This document shows, piece after piece, positions 24,266-33,123 of a DNA stretch of 34,480 nucleotides. The stretch is from positions 1 through 34,480 of the forward strand of contig CAZVYG010000058.1 of NCBI GenBank assembly GCA_964631605.1, in the 5' to 3' direction. The first letter of the stretch is position 1, and every line of letters begins with the position of its first letter. Made by a program: the position numbers and the translations under genes. The notes beneath the pieces were generated by a model. That model was not told the DNA's origin. It made no database searches and worked only from the letters and a program-made list of their open reading frames with translations. The stretch is from JARKQH01 sp964631605 (GTDB lineage: Bacteria; Verrucomicrobiota; Verrucomicrobiia; Limisphaerales; UBA8199).

Positions 24266-26707
24266 ATGAACCGACTCCGCTTGCAAGACGCTTTACCGGC
24301 CGCGCTGGCCACAGCCCTGTGCTTTCCGTCGCCCGCCGCCGAGCAATGGGGCCTGAAGGAAATCACGCTCCAAGCGCCCTCGCCCGCCAACCCCTATTGC
24401 GAGGTCCAACTCAGCGCTCGTTTCACGCAGGACAACCGTGTCATCGTCGTGCCCGGCTTCTGGGATGGGGGCGATACCTACCGCATCCGGTTCAGCCCGC
24501 CCGCCGCAGGCCAATGGCGCTATGAAACGGCCAGCTCCCACCCCGCCCTGGATGGCCGGAGTGGCGACTTCCACGCAACCGCCGCCTCACCCGGCAACCA
24601 TGGCCCGGTCGAGGTGTTCAACACCTTTTACCTCCGCTACGCCGACGGCTCCGCCTACCACTCGTTCGGCACCACCTGCTACGCCTGGATTCACCAAACC
24701 CCCGAACTCCAGCGGCAAACCCTCCAAACCCTCGCCGTCTCCCCCTTCAACAAAATCCGTTTCTGCATCTTTCCCAAATCCTACACCTACAACCAGAATG
24801 AGCCCGACCTTTTTCCTTTCCAGCGAGGCGCCGATGGACACTTCGACTTCACCCGGCCCGACCCGGCCTTCTGGCGGCATCTGGAACAGCGCATCCTTGA
24901 CTTGCAGCGCCTGGGCATCGAGGCGGATATTATACTCTGGCATCCCTACGACCGTTGGGGATTCGCGGACATGAGCGACGCGGACGATGACCGATACCTC
25001 CGCTACTGCATCGCGCGCCTTTCCGCCTTCCGCAACGTCTGGTGGTCGCTGGCCAACGAATACGATTTCATGACGGACCGCCCGGCCGGTCACCGTGGCA
25101 ACAAGCAATGGGAGGACTGGGATCGTTTTTTTTCGATCCTCCAGCGCGAAGACCTGCATCAGCGCCTCCGTGGCATTCATAATGGGAGGAAGTGGTATGA
25201 TCACACCAAACCCTGGGTGACCCATGCCAGCCTGCAGAGTTCCGATATGCGCAGCGGCGTCCGGTTTCGAGACCAGTTCCGCAAACCCGTCATTTACGAC
25301 GAGTGCAGGTATGAGGGCAACGTCCCGCAGGGCTGGGGCAACCTCACCCCTCGCGAAATGACCCAACGCTTCTGGCTGGGCACCCTCAGCGGCTGCTACG
25401 TCGGCCACGGCGAAACGTACAAACATCCCCAGGACATTCTCTGGTGGTCGAAGGGCGGCGTGCTCCATGGCCAAAGCCCCAGCCGTATCCAGTGGCTCAA
25501 AGATTTTATAGCCCACGCCCCGCCCTTTCACGAGCTCCAGCCCCTGGGCGATAATCAGGGCCGCTTCCTCCTGGGCAAACCCGGGGAGTACTACCTGCTC
25601 TACTGCGTGGATCAGCGGCCTCACTCGCTGTCGCTGGCGGGCTCCAGGCCCTATAAAGTTGACCTCATTGACCCATGGGAAATGACAATCACACCCGTCG
25701 GCACAGCTCCCCCCGGTGATTTCAAGCTCTCCCCGTCGAAACCCGATTTGGCCTACCGCTTCACGCCCTACCAGCCCGGCGAACCCCTCCGCCCCTCTGC
25801 CGACATCTCCCCCTCGGTCAGCGAAGGCCTGCCGCCCCTCACCGTTGAATTCAGTACCGACGCGAAAGGCTCACTTCTCTGGGACTTCGGCGACGGCGCA
25901 ACCGCCACCGAGCGCCGGCCTCGTCACGTTTTCACCAAACCAGGCGTGTATCTGGTCACTTTGTCCGTTACCAACGCCGCCGGCGACAGTGCTTGCGCTT
26001 CTTGCACGATCACCGTGGACCGCCAGACGAATGATCCCATCGTGCGCGCCGGTTTTCCAAACGCAGAAGTCCCCAGCCTAAAGCTCCAAGGCTCGGCCAA
26101 ACGCGGTGCCGGGGCTTCGCTCCTCTTTCCCGAGGGGCCTCCGTGGGGCTGGGCCCAGGCTGGTGATATCCCTTTGGACGACCTGCGCGGGCTTCGTTCC
26201 TTTACCATTCTCGGCTGGCTCAAACCCGACAGTCTCCGCGTTGGCAGCGGCGGAAACCGCATCCTCTTCTGCCTGAACCGGGACCACTCCGGTATTGATC
26301 TGGTTTGTCTCGCTGATGGCCGCCTTCGTCTGGCCATCAACCAGTGGCCAGACTCCCTCCGCAACGACAGCTCGGCCGGCAAACTGCAGGTCGGCAAATG
26401 GACATTCTTTGCGGTTACCTACCAGGCCGGGCACCCTGGTGGGGAAAACGTCGCCTGGTACTTTAGTCAGCCCGCAGACACCCCCGGGCCACACCCCATC
26501 ACCCTCGATCGCCAGACCCGTTATGACGCCGGCCCGGTTGCTTCCGACATCGGTCCGCTGGCCATTGGCAATTTCAACCCAACCATGCGCGATTACGGCA
26601 TGGACCGACAGTTCCGCGGCGAAATTCGCGCCCTCCAGCTTTTTGGCAGCCGCGCCACCAACCGGGGCGCCCTCCCACTTGAGGCCATCCAACGCCTGGC
26701 GCCATGA
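24266..26707 (+). CDS. Exported DUF5060/DUF4038 glycosidase with PKD and LamG modules
   Basis: 813 residues with a signal peptide (~1-25). Domains: DUF5060 beta-sandwich (~27-108), a DUF4038 TIM barrel (~115-420; FGTTCYAWIHQTPE, FNKIRFCIFPKSYTYN, DIILWHPYDRWGF), a DUF5605-like small domain (~420-503), PKD (~509-585; LLWDFGDGATATE, VYLVTLSVTNAAGD) and a LamG/concanavalin-type lectin domain (~615-810). Likely catalytic acids are Glu265 (WWSLANEYD) and Glu346 (PVIYDECRYEG), in the clan GH-A positions. DUF4038 includes apiosidase-type enzymes, so pectin or other plant-type glycans are plausible, but the substrate is not readable. The gene starts 23 bases after the stress genes; it may be read through from them or have its own promoter. 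Confidence 0.85.
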   Translation: MNRLRLQDALPAALATALCFPSPAAEQWGLKEITLQAPSPANPYCEVQLSARFTQDNRVIVVPGFWDGGDTYRIRFSPPAAGQWRYETASSHPALDGRSGDFHATAASPGNHGPVEVFNTFYLRYADGSAYHSFGTTCYAWIHQTPELQRQTLQTLAVSPFNKIRFCIFPKSYTYNQNEPDLFPFQRGADGHFDFTRPDPAFWRHLEQRILDLQRLGIEADIILWHPYDRWGFADMSDADDDRYLRYCIARLSAFRNVWWSLANEYDFMTDRPAGHRGNKQWEDWDRFFSILQREDLHQRLRGIHNGRKWYDHTKPWVTHASLQSSDMRSGVRFRDQFRKPVIYDECRYEGNVPQGWGNLTPREMTQRFWLGTLSGCYVGHGETYKHPQDILWWSKGGVLHGQSPSRIQWLKDFIAHAPPFHELQPLGDNQGRFLLGKPGEYYLLYCVDQRPHSLSLAGSRPYKVDLIDPWEMTITPVGTAPPGDFKLSPSKPDLAYRFTPYQPGEPLRPSADISPSVSEGLPPLTVEFSTDAKGSLLWDFGDGATATERRPRHVFTKPGVYLVTLSVTNAAGDSACASCTITVDRQTNDPIVRAGFPNAEVPSLKLQGSAKRGAGASLLFPEGPPWGWAQAGDIPLDDLRGLRSFTILGWLKPDSLRVGSGGNRILFCLNRDHSGIDLVCLADGRLRLAINQWPDSLRNDSSAGKLQVGKWTFFAVTYQAGHPGGENVAWYFSQPADTPGPHPITLDRQTRYDAGPVASDIGPLAIGNFNPTMRDYGMDRQFRGEIRALQLFGSRATNRGALPLEAIQRLAP

Positions 26708-26813
26708 GTTTTGCAACCATTGGCAAGGTGCCCGCCGGCGCGTCGCGCCCTGGGTTCGGGCTTTGGCGCCTGAATTTCCACCCTTGCCCCATCTCCGCCA
26801 TCCTCCACCCGCC

Positions 26814-27929
26814 ATGTTTACATTAAAAAGTTTGAGGCCCGCGCCATCCCCGGATTCAACCTCCGCCTGCAGTTGGAAGTTCAAGGTTCAAAGTTCAAGT
26901 CCCTTTTGTCCAGCCTCCCTGCTGACCGCCTTGCTGCTCCCCTTGCTGACCGTCGCCTGCAAAACCCCGATCTCCGCCCCTCCCCCCGCCGCTGGCCTGA
27001 CCCGATACGAATTCTCCAGCGCTCACATGGGCACCTTGTTCCACATCACCCTTTTTGCCACCAACGTCGCCGTCGCCGAGGCGGCAGCCGATGCCGCCTT
27101 TCACCGCATCGCCGCGCTCGAAGAAATCCTGAGCGACTACCAGGCGGACAGCGAACTCAACCGTCTTCGGGATGCGCCCCACGCCGTCCCCATTCGGGTC
27201 AGCGACGACCTCTTCCGCGTCATGGAACGCGCCCAATGGCTCGCCCGGAAATCCGACGGCGCCTTCGACCCAACCGCCGGCGCCTTCGTCCGGCTCTGGC
27301 GCTTCTCCAGAAAACGGCACACGCTTCCCACCCCGGACGAAATCCAGGCCGCGCGTCAGGTTTCCGGGTACAAACTGCTCCGACTGGACCCGCATGGCCG
27401 TACCATCACCAAACTTGCGCCCGGCATACGCTTCGACCTGGGCGGCATTGCCAAAGGCTATGCCGCCGATGAGGCCCTGGCGGTTCTCAAACTCCACGGC
27501 ATCCCTCGCGGCCTCGTCGCCGCCAGCGGCGACCTCGCGCTGGGCGATCCCCCGCCCGGCCAGACCGGGTGGACCGTCGGTATCTCCGAAATCGGCGCCC
27601 GCTCCAACCAGATCGTCTTGACCCTCCACCTCAGCAACGCCGGCATTTCCACCTCCGGCGACGCCGAGCAAGCCATTGAAATCAATGGCGTCCGTTACTC
27701 CCACATCCTCGATCCCAAAACCGGCCTTGGCCTCACCAACCGCATCCAGGCCACCGTCATCGCTCCCAACGCCACTCTCAGCGATTCGCTCGCCACCACC
27801 GTCTGCATCCTCGGCCCCAAAAACGGCCTTCGCCTCATCAACTCGATTCCCGGCACCCACGCCGCCGTCTTCTGGATGCAATCCAACCATATTTATCGCC
27901 TTTGGTCCCCGCGCTTCCCCAAACAGTAA
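26814..27929 (+). CDS. apbE: FAD:protein FMN transferase (ApbE), lipoprotein
   Basis: 371 residues from ATG 26814. The N-terminus is longer than usual: ~30 polar residues (partly encoded by a GTTCAAR repeat) precede the hydrophobic segment and LLTVAC, whose Cys49 could be lipidated, though the lipobox is imperfect. ApbE landmarks follow in order: HMGTLFHITLF (71-81), the SDGAFDPTAGAFVRLW segment, RFDLGGIAKGYAADEAL (206-222), AGISTSGD, YSHILDPKTGLGL (295-307) and the metal-site region TLSDSLATTVCILG (321-334). The enzyme covalently attaches FMN to threonine in exported flavoproteins such as Rnf/Nqr subunits. No such target is encoded in the window. An alternative start downstream cannot be excluded. 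Confidence 0.92.
   Translation: MFTLKSLRPAPSPDSTSACSWKFKVQSSSPFCPASLLTALLLPLLTVACKTPISAPPPAAGLTRYEFSSAHMGTLFHITLFATNVAVAEAAADAAFHRIAALEEILSDYQADSELNRLRDAPHAVPIRVSDDLFRVMERAQWLARKSDGAFDPTAGAFVRLWRFSRKRHTLPTPDEIQAARQVSGYKLLRLDPHGRTITKLAPGIRFDLGGIAKGYAADEALAVLKLHGIPRGLVAASGDLALGDPPPGQTGWTVGISEIGARSNQIVLTLHLSNAGISTSGDAEQAIEINGVRYSHILDPKTGLGLTNRIQATVIAPNATLSDSLATTVCILGPKNGLRLINSIPGTHAAVFWMQSNHIYRLWSPRFPKQ
26879..26899 (+). repeat. Heptanucleotide tandem repeat (GTTCAAR)x3 inside apbE
   Basis: Three 7-bp units, GTTCAAG, GTTCAAA and GTTCAAG, run head to tail at 26879-26899, in the part encoding the residues before the signal hydrophobic core. Gain or loss of one unit would shift the reading frame. 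Confidence 0.7.
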
Positions 27930-28084
27930 CCGGACTCATTCAACATGCGCCCACCCGCCGTCCGCCTATGGTTCGGCGCCCAAGGTTTCATTGCTCCCCG
28001 GCCTGAAAACCTCCAGCCCTGCCAGCAACACCCTGCATCACCTTTGTGTTGGATTTTATTGGGGGACTTTGTCTAGACTCGGAC

Positions 28085-29482
28085 ATGGCAGAAAAGACGC
28101 TTAATGATCTCCCTCGCGATTTGCGTCTGCTGTTCGGCCGTGGCAGCGACGCGCTGATGCGGGACAACTTCGACTACGCGATTGATCTGTTCAACCAGGT
28201 GCTGGCCCGGGAACCGGGTTTGCACGAATGCCGGCGCGCCCTGCGCGCCGCCCAGGTTCGCAAAGCGGGAAGCGGCGGCGGTTTTTTCAAGAAAATGCTC
28301 AGCAGCGCCAGCTCCCAGCCCCTGATCGTCAAAGGCCAGGTTGCGTTGCGGGAAAACCCGGCGCACGCGCTCCAAATCGCGGAACAGATTCTCAACAATG
28401 ACCCGAGCAACTCGGCGGCGCACCGCATCATTGTCGAGGCGGCCCGCGCGCTGGAGATGCCCCACACCGCCGCGCTCTCCCTGGAGATCCTCCACAAGAA
28501 CAACCCGCGCGACAAGGAAGTCACCATTCAGCTCGCCAACGCGCTGGCCGAGACGGGCGAAGTCGAACGCGGGGAAAAGATTCTGTCGGACCTGTGCGCG
28601 GTTTATCCCAACGACAACGACCTGGCTCAGGCCCTTAAGAATGTATCGGCCCGGAAAACGCTCGACGAAGGTGGCTACGAGGCGCTGGCCGACGGCAGCG
28701 GCTCATACCGAGATATCCTCAAGAACAAGGAGGAAGCGGTCGCCCTCGAGCAGGAAAACCGCCAGGTCCGGCCGGAGGATGTCGCGGCGCGGCTGATCCG
28801 GGAATACGAAACGCGAATCAAGACCGAGCCCAACAACTTGAAACTGCTGCGCTCGCTGGCCGAGCTTTACACCCAAAAGAAGGAATTCGATCGGGCGCTG
28901 GCTTGTTACGACCGCCTGAAGGCATCGGAAACGGGCAGCGACCCCAGCCTCGACCGGGCGATTGCCGAAACCCGGGCAAGAAAGTTCGATCACCAGATGG
29001 AACAGTTGGACCCCGCCGCGCCGGACTACGCCGAGAAGGTAGCGCAGTTGCAGTCCGAGAAGCAGGCTTATCTGTTGGCCGAGTGCCAAAAGCGGGTCGA
29101 ACGGTTCCCCACCGACCTTCAGATTCGATTCGAGATGGGACAGCTCTATCTGCAGGCTGGAAAGATTGGCGAAGCCATCCAGGAGTTTCAAAAAGCGCAG
29201 AACAATCCCCATCGCCGGATCGCCTCGATGAACGCGCTGGCCCAGTGCTTCAGCCGGCGCCGGATGTTTGATCTGGCGGCGCGGACGCTGCAGAACGCGC
29301 TGAAGGAGAAGGTCGTGTTCGACGAGGAGAAGAAGGAGCTGATCTACAACCTCGGCTGCGTGCTGGATCAGATGGGCCGGAAGGAGGAAGCGGTCGAGCA
29401 GTTCAAGCTCATCTACGAGGTGGACATCGGCTACAAGGATGTGGCAGCCCGCGTGGACGCATATTACGCCGGCCAATCCTAA
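28085..29482 (+). CDS. Cytoplasmic tetratricopeptide-repeat protein
   Basis: 465 residues from ATG 28085 (MAEKTLNDLPRDLRLLFGRG); an upstream in-frame start adds 13 unlikely residues. There is no signal peptide. TPR units are spread along the chain: ~20-55 (NFDYAIDLFNQVLAREP), ~85-190 and ~245-275 (LKLLRSLAELYTQKKEFDRAL), then ~335-440 (LQIRFEMGQLYLQAGKIGEAIQEFQKA, IYNLGCVLDQMGRKEEAVEQF). A helical, charged stretch with coiled-coil character lies at ~210-245 and ~285-330. The Gly-rich GSGGGFFKKM near residue 65 separates the first unit from the rest. It is a protein-interaction scaffold of unknown partner. The gene is single, with a 155-bp gap upstream and a palindromic element immediately downstream. 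Confidence 0.8.
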   Translation: MAEKTLNDLPRDLRLLFGRGSDALMRDNFDYAIDLFNQVLAREPGLHECRRALRAAQVRKAGSGGGFFKKMLSSASSQPLIVKGQVALRENPAHALQIAEQILNNDPSNSAAHRIIVEAARALEMPHTAALSLEILHKNNPRDKEVTIQLANALAETGEVERGEKILSDLCAVYPNDNDLAQALKNVSARKTLDEGGYEALADGSGSYRDILKNKEEAVALEQENRQVRPEDVAARLIREYETRIKTEPNNLKLLRSLAELYTQKKEFDRALACYDRLKASETGSDPSLDRAIAETRARKFDHQMEQLDPAAPDYAEKVAQLQSEKQAYLLAECQKRVERFPTDLQIRFEMGQLYLQAGKIGEAIQEFQKAQNNPHRRIASMNALAQCFSRRRMFDLAARTLQNALKEKVVFDEEKKELIYNLGCVLDQMGRKEEAVEQFKLIYEVDIGYKDVAARVDAYYAGQS

Positions 29483-29483
29483 C

Positions 29484-29600
29484 AGCCTGTTGAAAAACTC
29501 CTTTTCGGTGGCAGCGGACGTAAGTCCGCTCAAACTTTCCTCGCAAACAACAGCAGTGAATGGAGCGGACTTACGTCCGCTGCTACTTTTTCAACGGGCT
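29484..29600. mobile_element. 117-bp palindromic MITE-like element
   Basis: Starts two bases after the TPR stop codon. Its ends are 16-bp near-perfect inverted repeats (AGCCTGTTGAAAAACT at 29484-29499; the complement at 29585-29600 reads AGCCCGTTGAAAAAGT, two differences). Nested inside is a perfect 21-bp inverted repeat at 29511-29531 and 29563-29583, containing GCGGACGTAAGTCCGC, with a 31-base loop. End sequences of the form CTGTTGAAAAA resemble those of several IS families. No coding capacity and no clear target duplication are seen. As RNA it would form a long hairpin and could end the TPR transcript. Confidence 0.7.
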
Positions 29601-29868
29601 CCCAGCCGCCGTTCCAACTCTTTTTGATTTTCGCCGGCACGGCGTCCGCTCCGGCAGATGGAGCGCGGATATTCCTGCCCGCCCCTGAAGAACTGATCCT
29701 TTTGCCGCGCCTGCGCCGCGTTTCATGGATCAGCCCACGGGATCACCTTGATCCACTCTGTGCGATCGGATCAAACCGCCCGCAAGCCCCTTGACAGGAG
29801 CGACTCTCTGCCTTTTGCCGAGCGAATTGGGATTGGAAGAGCCAGGCACAGCGCTTAACCTCGCGGCC
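29601..29868. other. Intergenic stretch without a gene, with a GATC cluster
   Basis: Together with the palindromic element this is the only gap over 300 bases (29483-29868). I see no ORF of merit and no RNA gene. Five GATC sites fall within 29728-29772. TTGACA at 29791-29796 is a perfect -35 hexamer, but no good -10 lies at 16-18 bases, so a promoter for the following glycosidase is only suggested. Confidence 0.4.
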
Positions 29869-32049
29869 ATGAAATGCGGTCCATCCTGGTTTCTGCTGGC
29901 GGTTGCCGCGCTGGCAGGCGCGCCAAACCAAACTCCGGTCGCAAACGCCAACGACGCGTGGCCTGCCTTCCCCGTGGTCTGGAAGGACCAGGCCATTTCC
30001 CCCGCCGACGTTTCGTTCCTGCTTTGCGCGCCGGCGGGCCGGGATGGGTTCGTGCGCGTGAAGGACGGCCATCTCGTCCATGCGGACGGCTCACGCTTGC
30101 GCATCTGGGGCATCAATGTGACGGGGAACGGCGCGTTGCCGCCGGCCCAGTCCGCACCGATCATCGCCGCCGGGCTGGCGCAGCGGGGCATCAATTGCGT
30201 GCGGTTCCATTTCCTGGACCGCGTCGGCGCGTTGATCCCTCGGAACCGCGCCGACACCCGGGCGCTTGATCCGCAGGCACTGGAGCGGCTGGACCGCTTC
30301 GTGTTCGAACTGAAACAACGCGGCATCTACACCGACCTGAACCTGAACGTCTATCGCACCTACAAGACCGCCGACGGCGTGCGGGACGCGGAACTGCTCG
30401 GCATCGGGAAGGGCGCGACCTACTTCGACGAGCGGCTGATCGAGTTGCAGCGCGAGTATGCGCGGCAGTTGCTGACCCACACGAATGCCTGGACCGGCCG
30501 CGCTTATCGTGACGAACCCGCGGTGGCGGTGGTGGAGCTGTTGAACGAGAACTCGCTGGTGGAAGCCTGGGTCCAGAACCGCCTGCTTGGGCATCAGACC
30601 AACAAGCCCAGCGGCACGTGGCATGACATTCCCCCCAGCTACGCCGCGGCGCTCACGAAAAAGTTCAACGCCTGGCTGCCGCGGCATGTCTCCCCCGAGA
30701 CGCTCGCGCGCATCCGAGCCGAAGCCGGCGTGGCCGCGGACGCCTTGATTCCGCGGCTGCGGAAGGAGCAGTTCGGCCAGGCCAGCAAGGAACGCTTTCA
30801 GGCCGAGGCCGCCTTTTACATGCAAACGGAGAGTCAGTTTTACCGTGACATGGCCAGGTTTCTCCGCGAGGACCTCGGCGTGAAGAGCCTGCTCATCGCC
30901 AACAGCGACCACGGACACGGCATGTCCGGCTACCCGCTCACGGCCTCCCTGGCCCAACTCGACATTGTGGACGGCCACGTCTATTGGCAGCATCCGAACT
31001 ACACCACCGACGCGGCGTCGGGCAGGCGCAGCGGCTTCACCATCGCCAACACTCCAATGGTGGATGATCCGCTTCACTCAACCCCGGTGCAGCTCTCGCG
31101 CACCGCGGTGGCCGGCAAACCCTACACAGTGTCGGAGGTGAACCACCCGTTCCCGAACGAGTTTGCCTGCGAGGGCGTGCCGGTACTGGCGGCCTGGGCG
31201 GCGTTGCAGGATTGGGACGGCATCTTTTGGTACACGCTGGCACACGAGGACGCGGTTGCGGTGAAGGACTTTGCCCTGGGCCACTTCGATTTCGCGAACG
31301 ACCCGGTGAAGATGAGCCAGCTTGCTGCCGGGGCGTTGATCTTTCTGCGAGGAGACGTTCGGCCCGCGACGCGCAGGGTAACCCGCACCTACAGCCGCGA
31401 CCAGGTCGTGGAAAGCCTGCGCCTGCCCTGGAAGGAAGGTCCCTATTTCACCCCGGGCTTTCCACTGGCCTTGCCGCTCACCCACGCGGTTCGGGTCGCT
31501 TCGTTCGACGGCCCGGCCACCGGCGCTTTCGAGCCGGTGCCGGTCAATCCCATCCGGTCCGACACCGGGGAACTGACGTGGCGGGCGGACGGAAAGGGCA
31601 GCGGATGGGTGACCGTGGACACGGCGCGGTCGCAGGCGCTGGTCGGGCATCTGGCGCAATCGGGGGTGCAAACCCGGAACCTGGGCGCGGACATTGAGAC
31701 ACCGTTTTGCGCGCTCACCCTCAGCGCCCTCGATGACAAACCCGTGGCGTCGTCCAGCCGGCTTTTGCTAACCGCCACGGCGCGCGTGGCCAACACCGGG
31801 ATGGTCTGGAACGAGAAGCGCACCTCGCTGGAAAGCTGGGGCAAGGCTCCGGCGCGAATCGAGCCAGTGCTTGGCAGGGCCCGCCTGGTCGGGTTGGAAC
31901 CTGCCCGGGCGTTGGCCGCCCAGCCGCTCGACAGCGCGGGAGAACCGGCGGGACAATCCCTTGCCCTGAAGCGCACTGGCGCCGACTGGTCGCTCGAACT
32001 AAACCAGCCACTCCCAACAATCTGGCACGTTATTACCGTCGAGCGTTGA
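29869..32049 (+). CDS. Exported clan GH-A glycoside hydrolase (GH5-like), unclassified
   Basis: 726 residues from ATG 29869, chosen because MKCGPSWFLLAVAALAGA makes a signal peptide; an earlier in-frame start adds 26 residues before it. A TIM-barrel domain spans ~60-500: the start HADGSRLRIWGINVTG and INCVRFHFLD (108-117) are typical of the GH5/GH42/GH-A fold. Glu227 in AVVELLNENS is the likely acid/base and Glu423 in YTVSEVNHPFP the likely nucleophile. The C-terminal ~220 residues form beta-rich domains of unclear type. Whole-protein relatives are common in Verrucomicrobia and Planctomycetes as 'cellulase family' proteins, but the substrate is not readable. There is no lectin or CBM signature, unlike the other two hydrolases in this window. 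Confidence 0.82.
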   Translation: MKCGPSWFLLAVAALAGAPNQTPVANANDAWPAFPVVWKDQAISPADVSFLLCAPAGRDGFVRVKDGHLVHADGSRLRIWGINVTGNGALPPAQSAPIIAAGLAQRGINCVRFHFLDRVGALIPRNRADTRALDPQALERLDRFVFELKQRGIYTDLNLNVYRTYKTADGVRDAELLGIGKGATYFDERLIELQREYARQLLTHTNAWTGRAYRDEPAVAVVELLNENSLVEAWVQNRLLGHQTNKPSGTWHDIPPSYAAALTKKFNAWLPRHVSPETLARIRAEAGVAADALIPRLRKEQFGQASKERFQAEAAFYMQTESQFYRDMARFLREDLGVKSLLIANSDHGHGMSGYPLTASLAQLDIVDGHVYWQHPNYTTDAASGRRSGFTIANTPMVDDPLHSTPVQLSRTAVAGKPYTVSEVNHPFPNEFACEGVPVLAAWAALQDWDGIFWYTLAHEDAVAVKDFALGHFDFANDPVKMSQLAAGALIFLRGDVRPATRRVTRTYSRDQVVESLRLPWKEGPYFTPGFPLALPLTHAVRVASFDGPATGAFEPVPVNPIRSDTGELTWRADGKGSGWVTVDTARSQALVGHLAQSGVQTRNLGADIETPFCALTLSALDDKPVASSSRLLLTATARVANTGMVWNEKRTSLESWGKAPARIEPVLGRARLVGLEPARALAAQPLDSAGEPAGQSLALKRTGADWSLELNQPLPTIWHVITVER

Positions 32050-32147
32050 TCTGAAAGCAGCCTCGTGCGGCCTCGGAATCCCACTCCCCTCGCCGTTCCA
32101 ACGCTGCGCCTTCGCGCCGACCGCGAGGCGCCCGGGGGTGACGGCGC

Positions 32148-33065
32148 TCATCGGTCCCGCTTCAGAAGAAATTCCGCCAGCGCTTCGAGGGCTACCGCCC
32201 GGCCATGGAACGGGCGCAGGGCTTTGAATGCCTTTGTGGTCAGGTCCCCGGCAATCCGGCGCGACCGCTCCAATCCAACGATTGAGGGATAGGTGGCCTT
32301 TTTCGCCCGGGTGTCTTTGCCGGCGGTTTTGCCCAGTTTTTCGCTGGTCTGAGTCACGTCGAGGATGTCGTCAATGACTTGGAAGGCGAGGCCGACGTGG
32401 TAACCGAAATCCGTGAGAGCCTTCAGTTGGCGGGGGCTGCAGTTGGCGCTCATTCCTCCGAGGCGAACGGAGCAGCACAACAAGGCGGAGGTTTTTCGCT
32501 CGTGAATGTATTTGAGCTGTGAGGCGGTGATCTTCCTGCCCTCGGCCTCGAGGTCCTCGACCTGGCCGGCAATCAATTGGAGGGAGCCTGCGGCGCGGGC
32601 CAGTTCGAGCACGAGTCGTTGGTGGGAGTAGCGGGGCCAGCCTTTGCTCAGGGCCAGGATTTCGAAGGCCTGGGTGAGGAGGGCATCGCCGGCCAGCACC
32701 GCGATGCCTTCGCCGAAGACCTTGTGCGAGGTGGGCTTGCCGCGGCGATAGTCATCGTTGTCCATGGCCGGGAGGTCGTCGTGGATCAGCGAGTAAGTGT
32801 GGATACATTCCACGGCGCAGGCCAGCGGCATGGCATCGGCCCAAGTCCCGCCGCAAGCCTCGGCGGCGGCCAGGCATAAGGCGGGCCGCATGCGTTTGCC
32901 GCCGGCGAAGAGCGAGTACCGCATGGCCTTGTGGATGGTCGCCGGGCGGGCAGCGGCCGCCGGGAGGAAGCGGTCAAGCGCCCGGTTAACGGCCTGGGTG
33001 GCGGCGGCCAGGAACGCGCCGAGGTCGAACCCGTTGGTAATGCGATGGCTAGGTATGGCAGACAT
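32148..33065 (-). CDS. ispA: Farnesyl diphosphate synthase (class II polyprenyl synthetase)
   Basis: 305 residues from ATG 33065, which has AAAGGA six bases upstream; the frame is open 12 codons further, but without such a site. Motifs: GGKRMRPAL (~55-63), the first Asp-rich motif DDLPAMDNDDYRRGKPTSH with the bacterial two-residue insertion, GDALLTQAFE, and the second Asp-rich motif VIDDILDVTQTSEKLGKTAGKD. Tyr sits five residues before the first Asp motif (YSLIHDD), as in E. coli IspA, which favours the C15 product. The enzyme condenses IPP with DMAPP and GPP in the cytoplasm, supplying quinone, undecaprenyl and squalene or carotenoid routes. It is divergent from rpoZ; a weak promoter on the minus strand (TTGCAA 33109-33114, TAAATT at 33088-33093) is possible. 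Confidence 0.93.
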   Translation of the reverse strand: MSAIPSHRITNGFDLGAFLAAATQAVNRALDRFLPAAAARPATIHKAMRYSLFAGGKRMRPALCLAAAEACGGTWADAMPLACAVECIHTYSLIHDDLPAMDNDDYRRGKPTSHKVFGEGIAVLAGDALLTQAFEILALSKGWPRYSHQRLVLELARAAGSLQLIAGQVEDLEAEGRKITASQLKYIHERKTSALLCCSVRLGGMSANCSPRQLKALTDFGYHVGLAFQVIDDILDVTQTSEKLGKTAGKDTRAKKATYPSIVGLERSRRIAGDLTTKAFKALRPFHGRAVALEALAEFLLKRDR

Positions 33066-33077
33066 CCGAGGTCCTTT
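33066..33077 (-). promoter_or_regulatory. Ribosome binding site deciding the ispA start
   Basis: On the minus strand AAAGGA (33077-33072) precedes ATG 33065 by six bases. This supports the shorter protein over the alternative start at 33101. Confidence 0.6.
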
Positions 33078-33123
33078 TAGCAAACCCAATTTACGGCGCA
33101 AGAAGGTTTTGCAATTTTTGTTA

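Noticed and set aside
24587..25624. 345-codon antisense frame in the DUF4038 gene
   Set aside because: The sense strand carries the conserved catalytic barrel, and the antisense product has no family features.
26895..27890. 331-codon antisense frame in apbE
   Set aside because: It is Gly/Asp-rich low-complexity translation typical of the opposite strand of a GC-rich gene.
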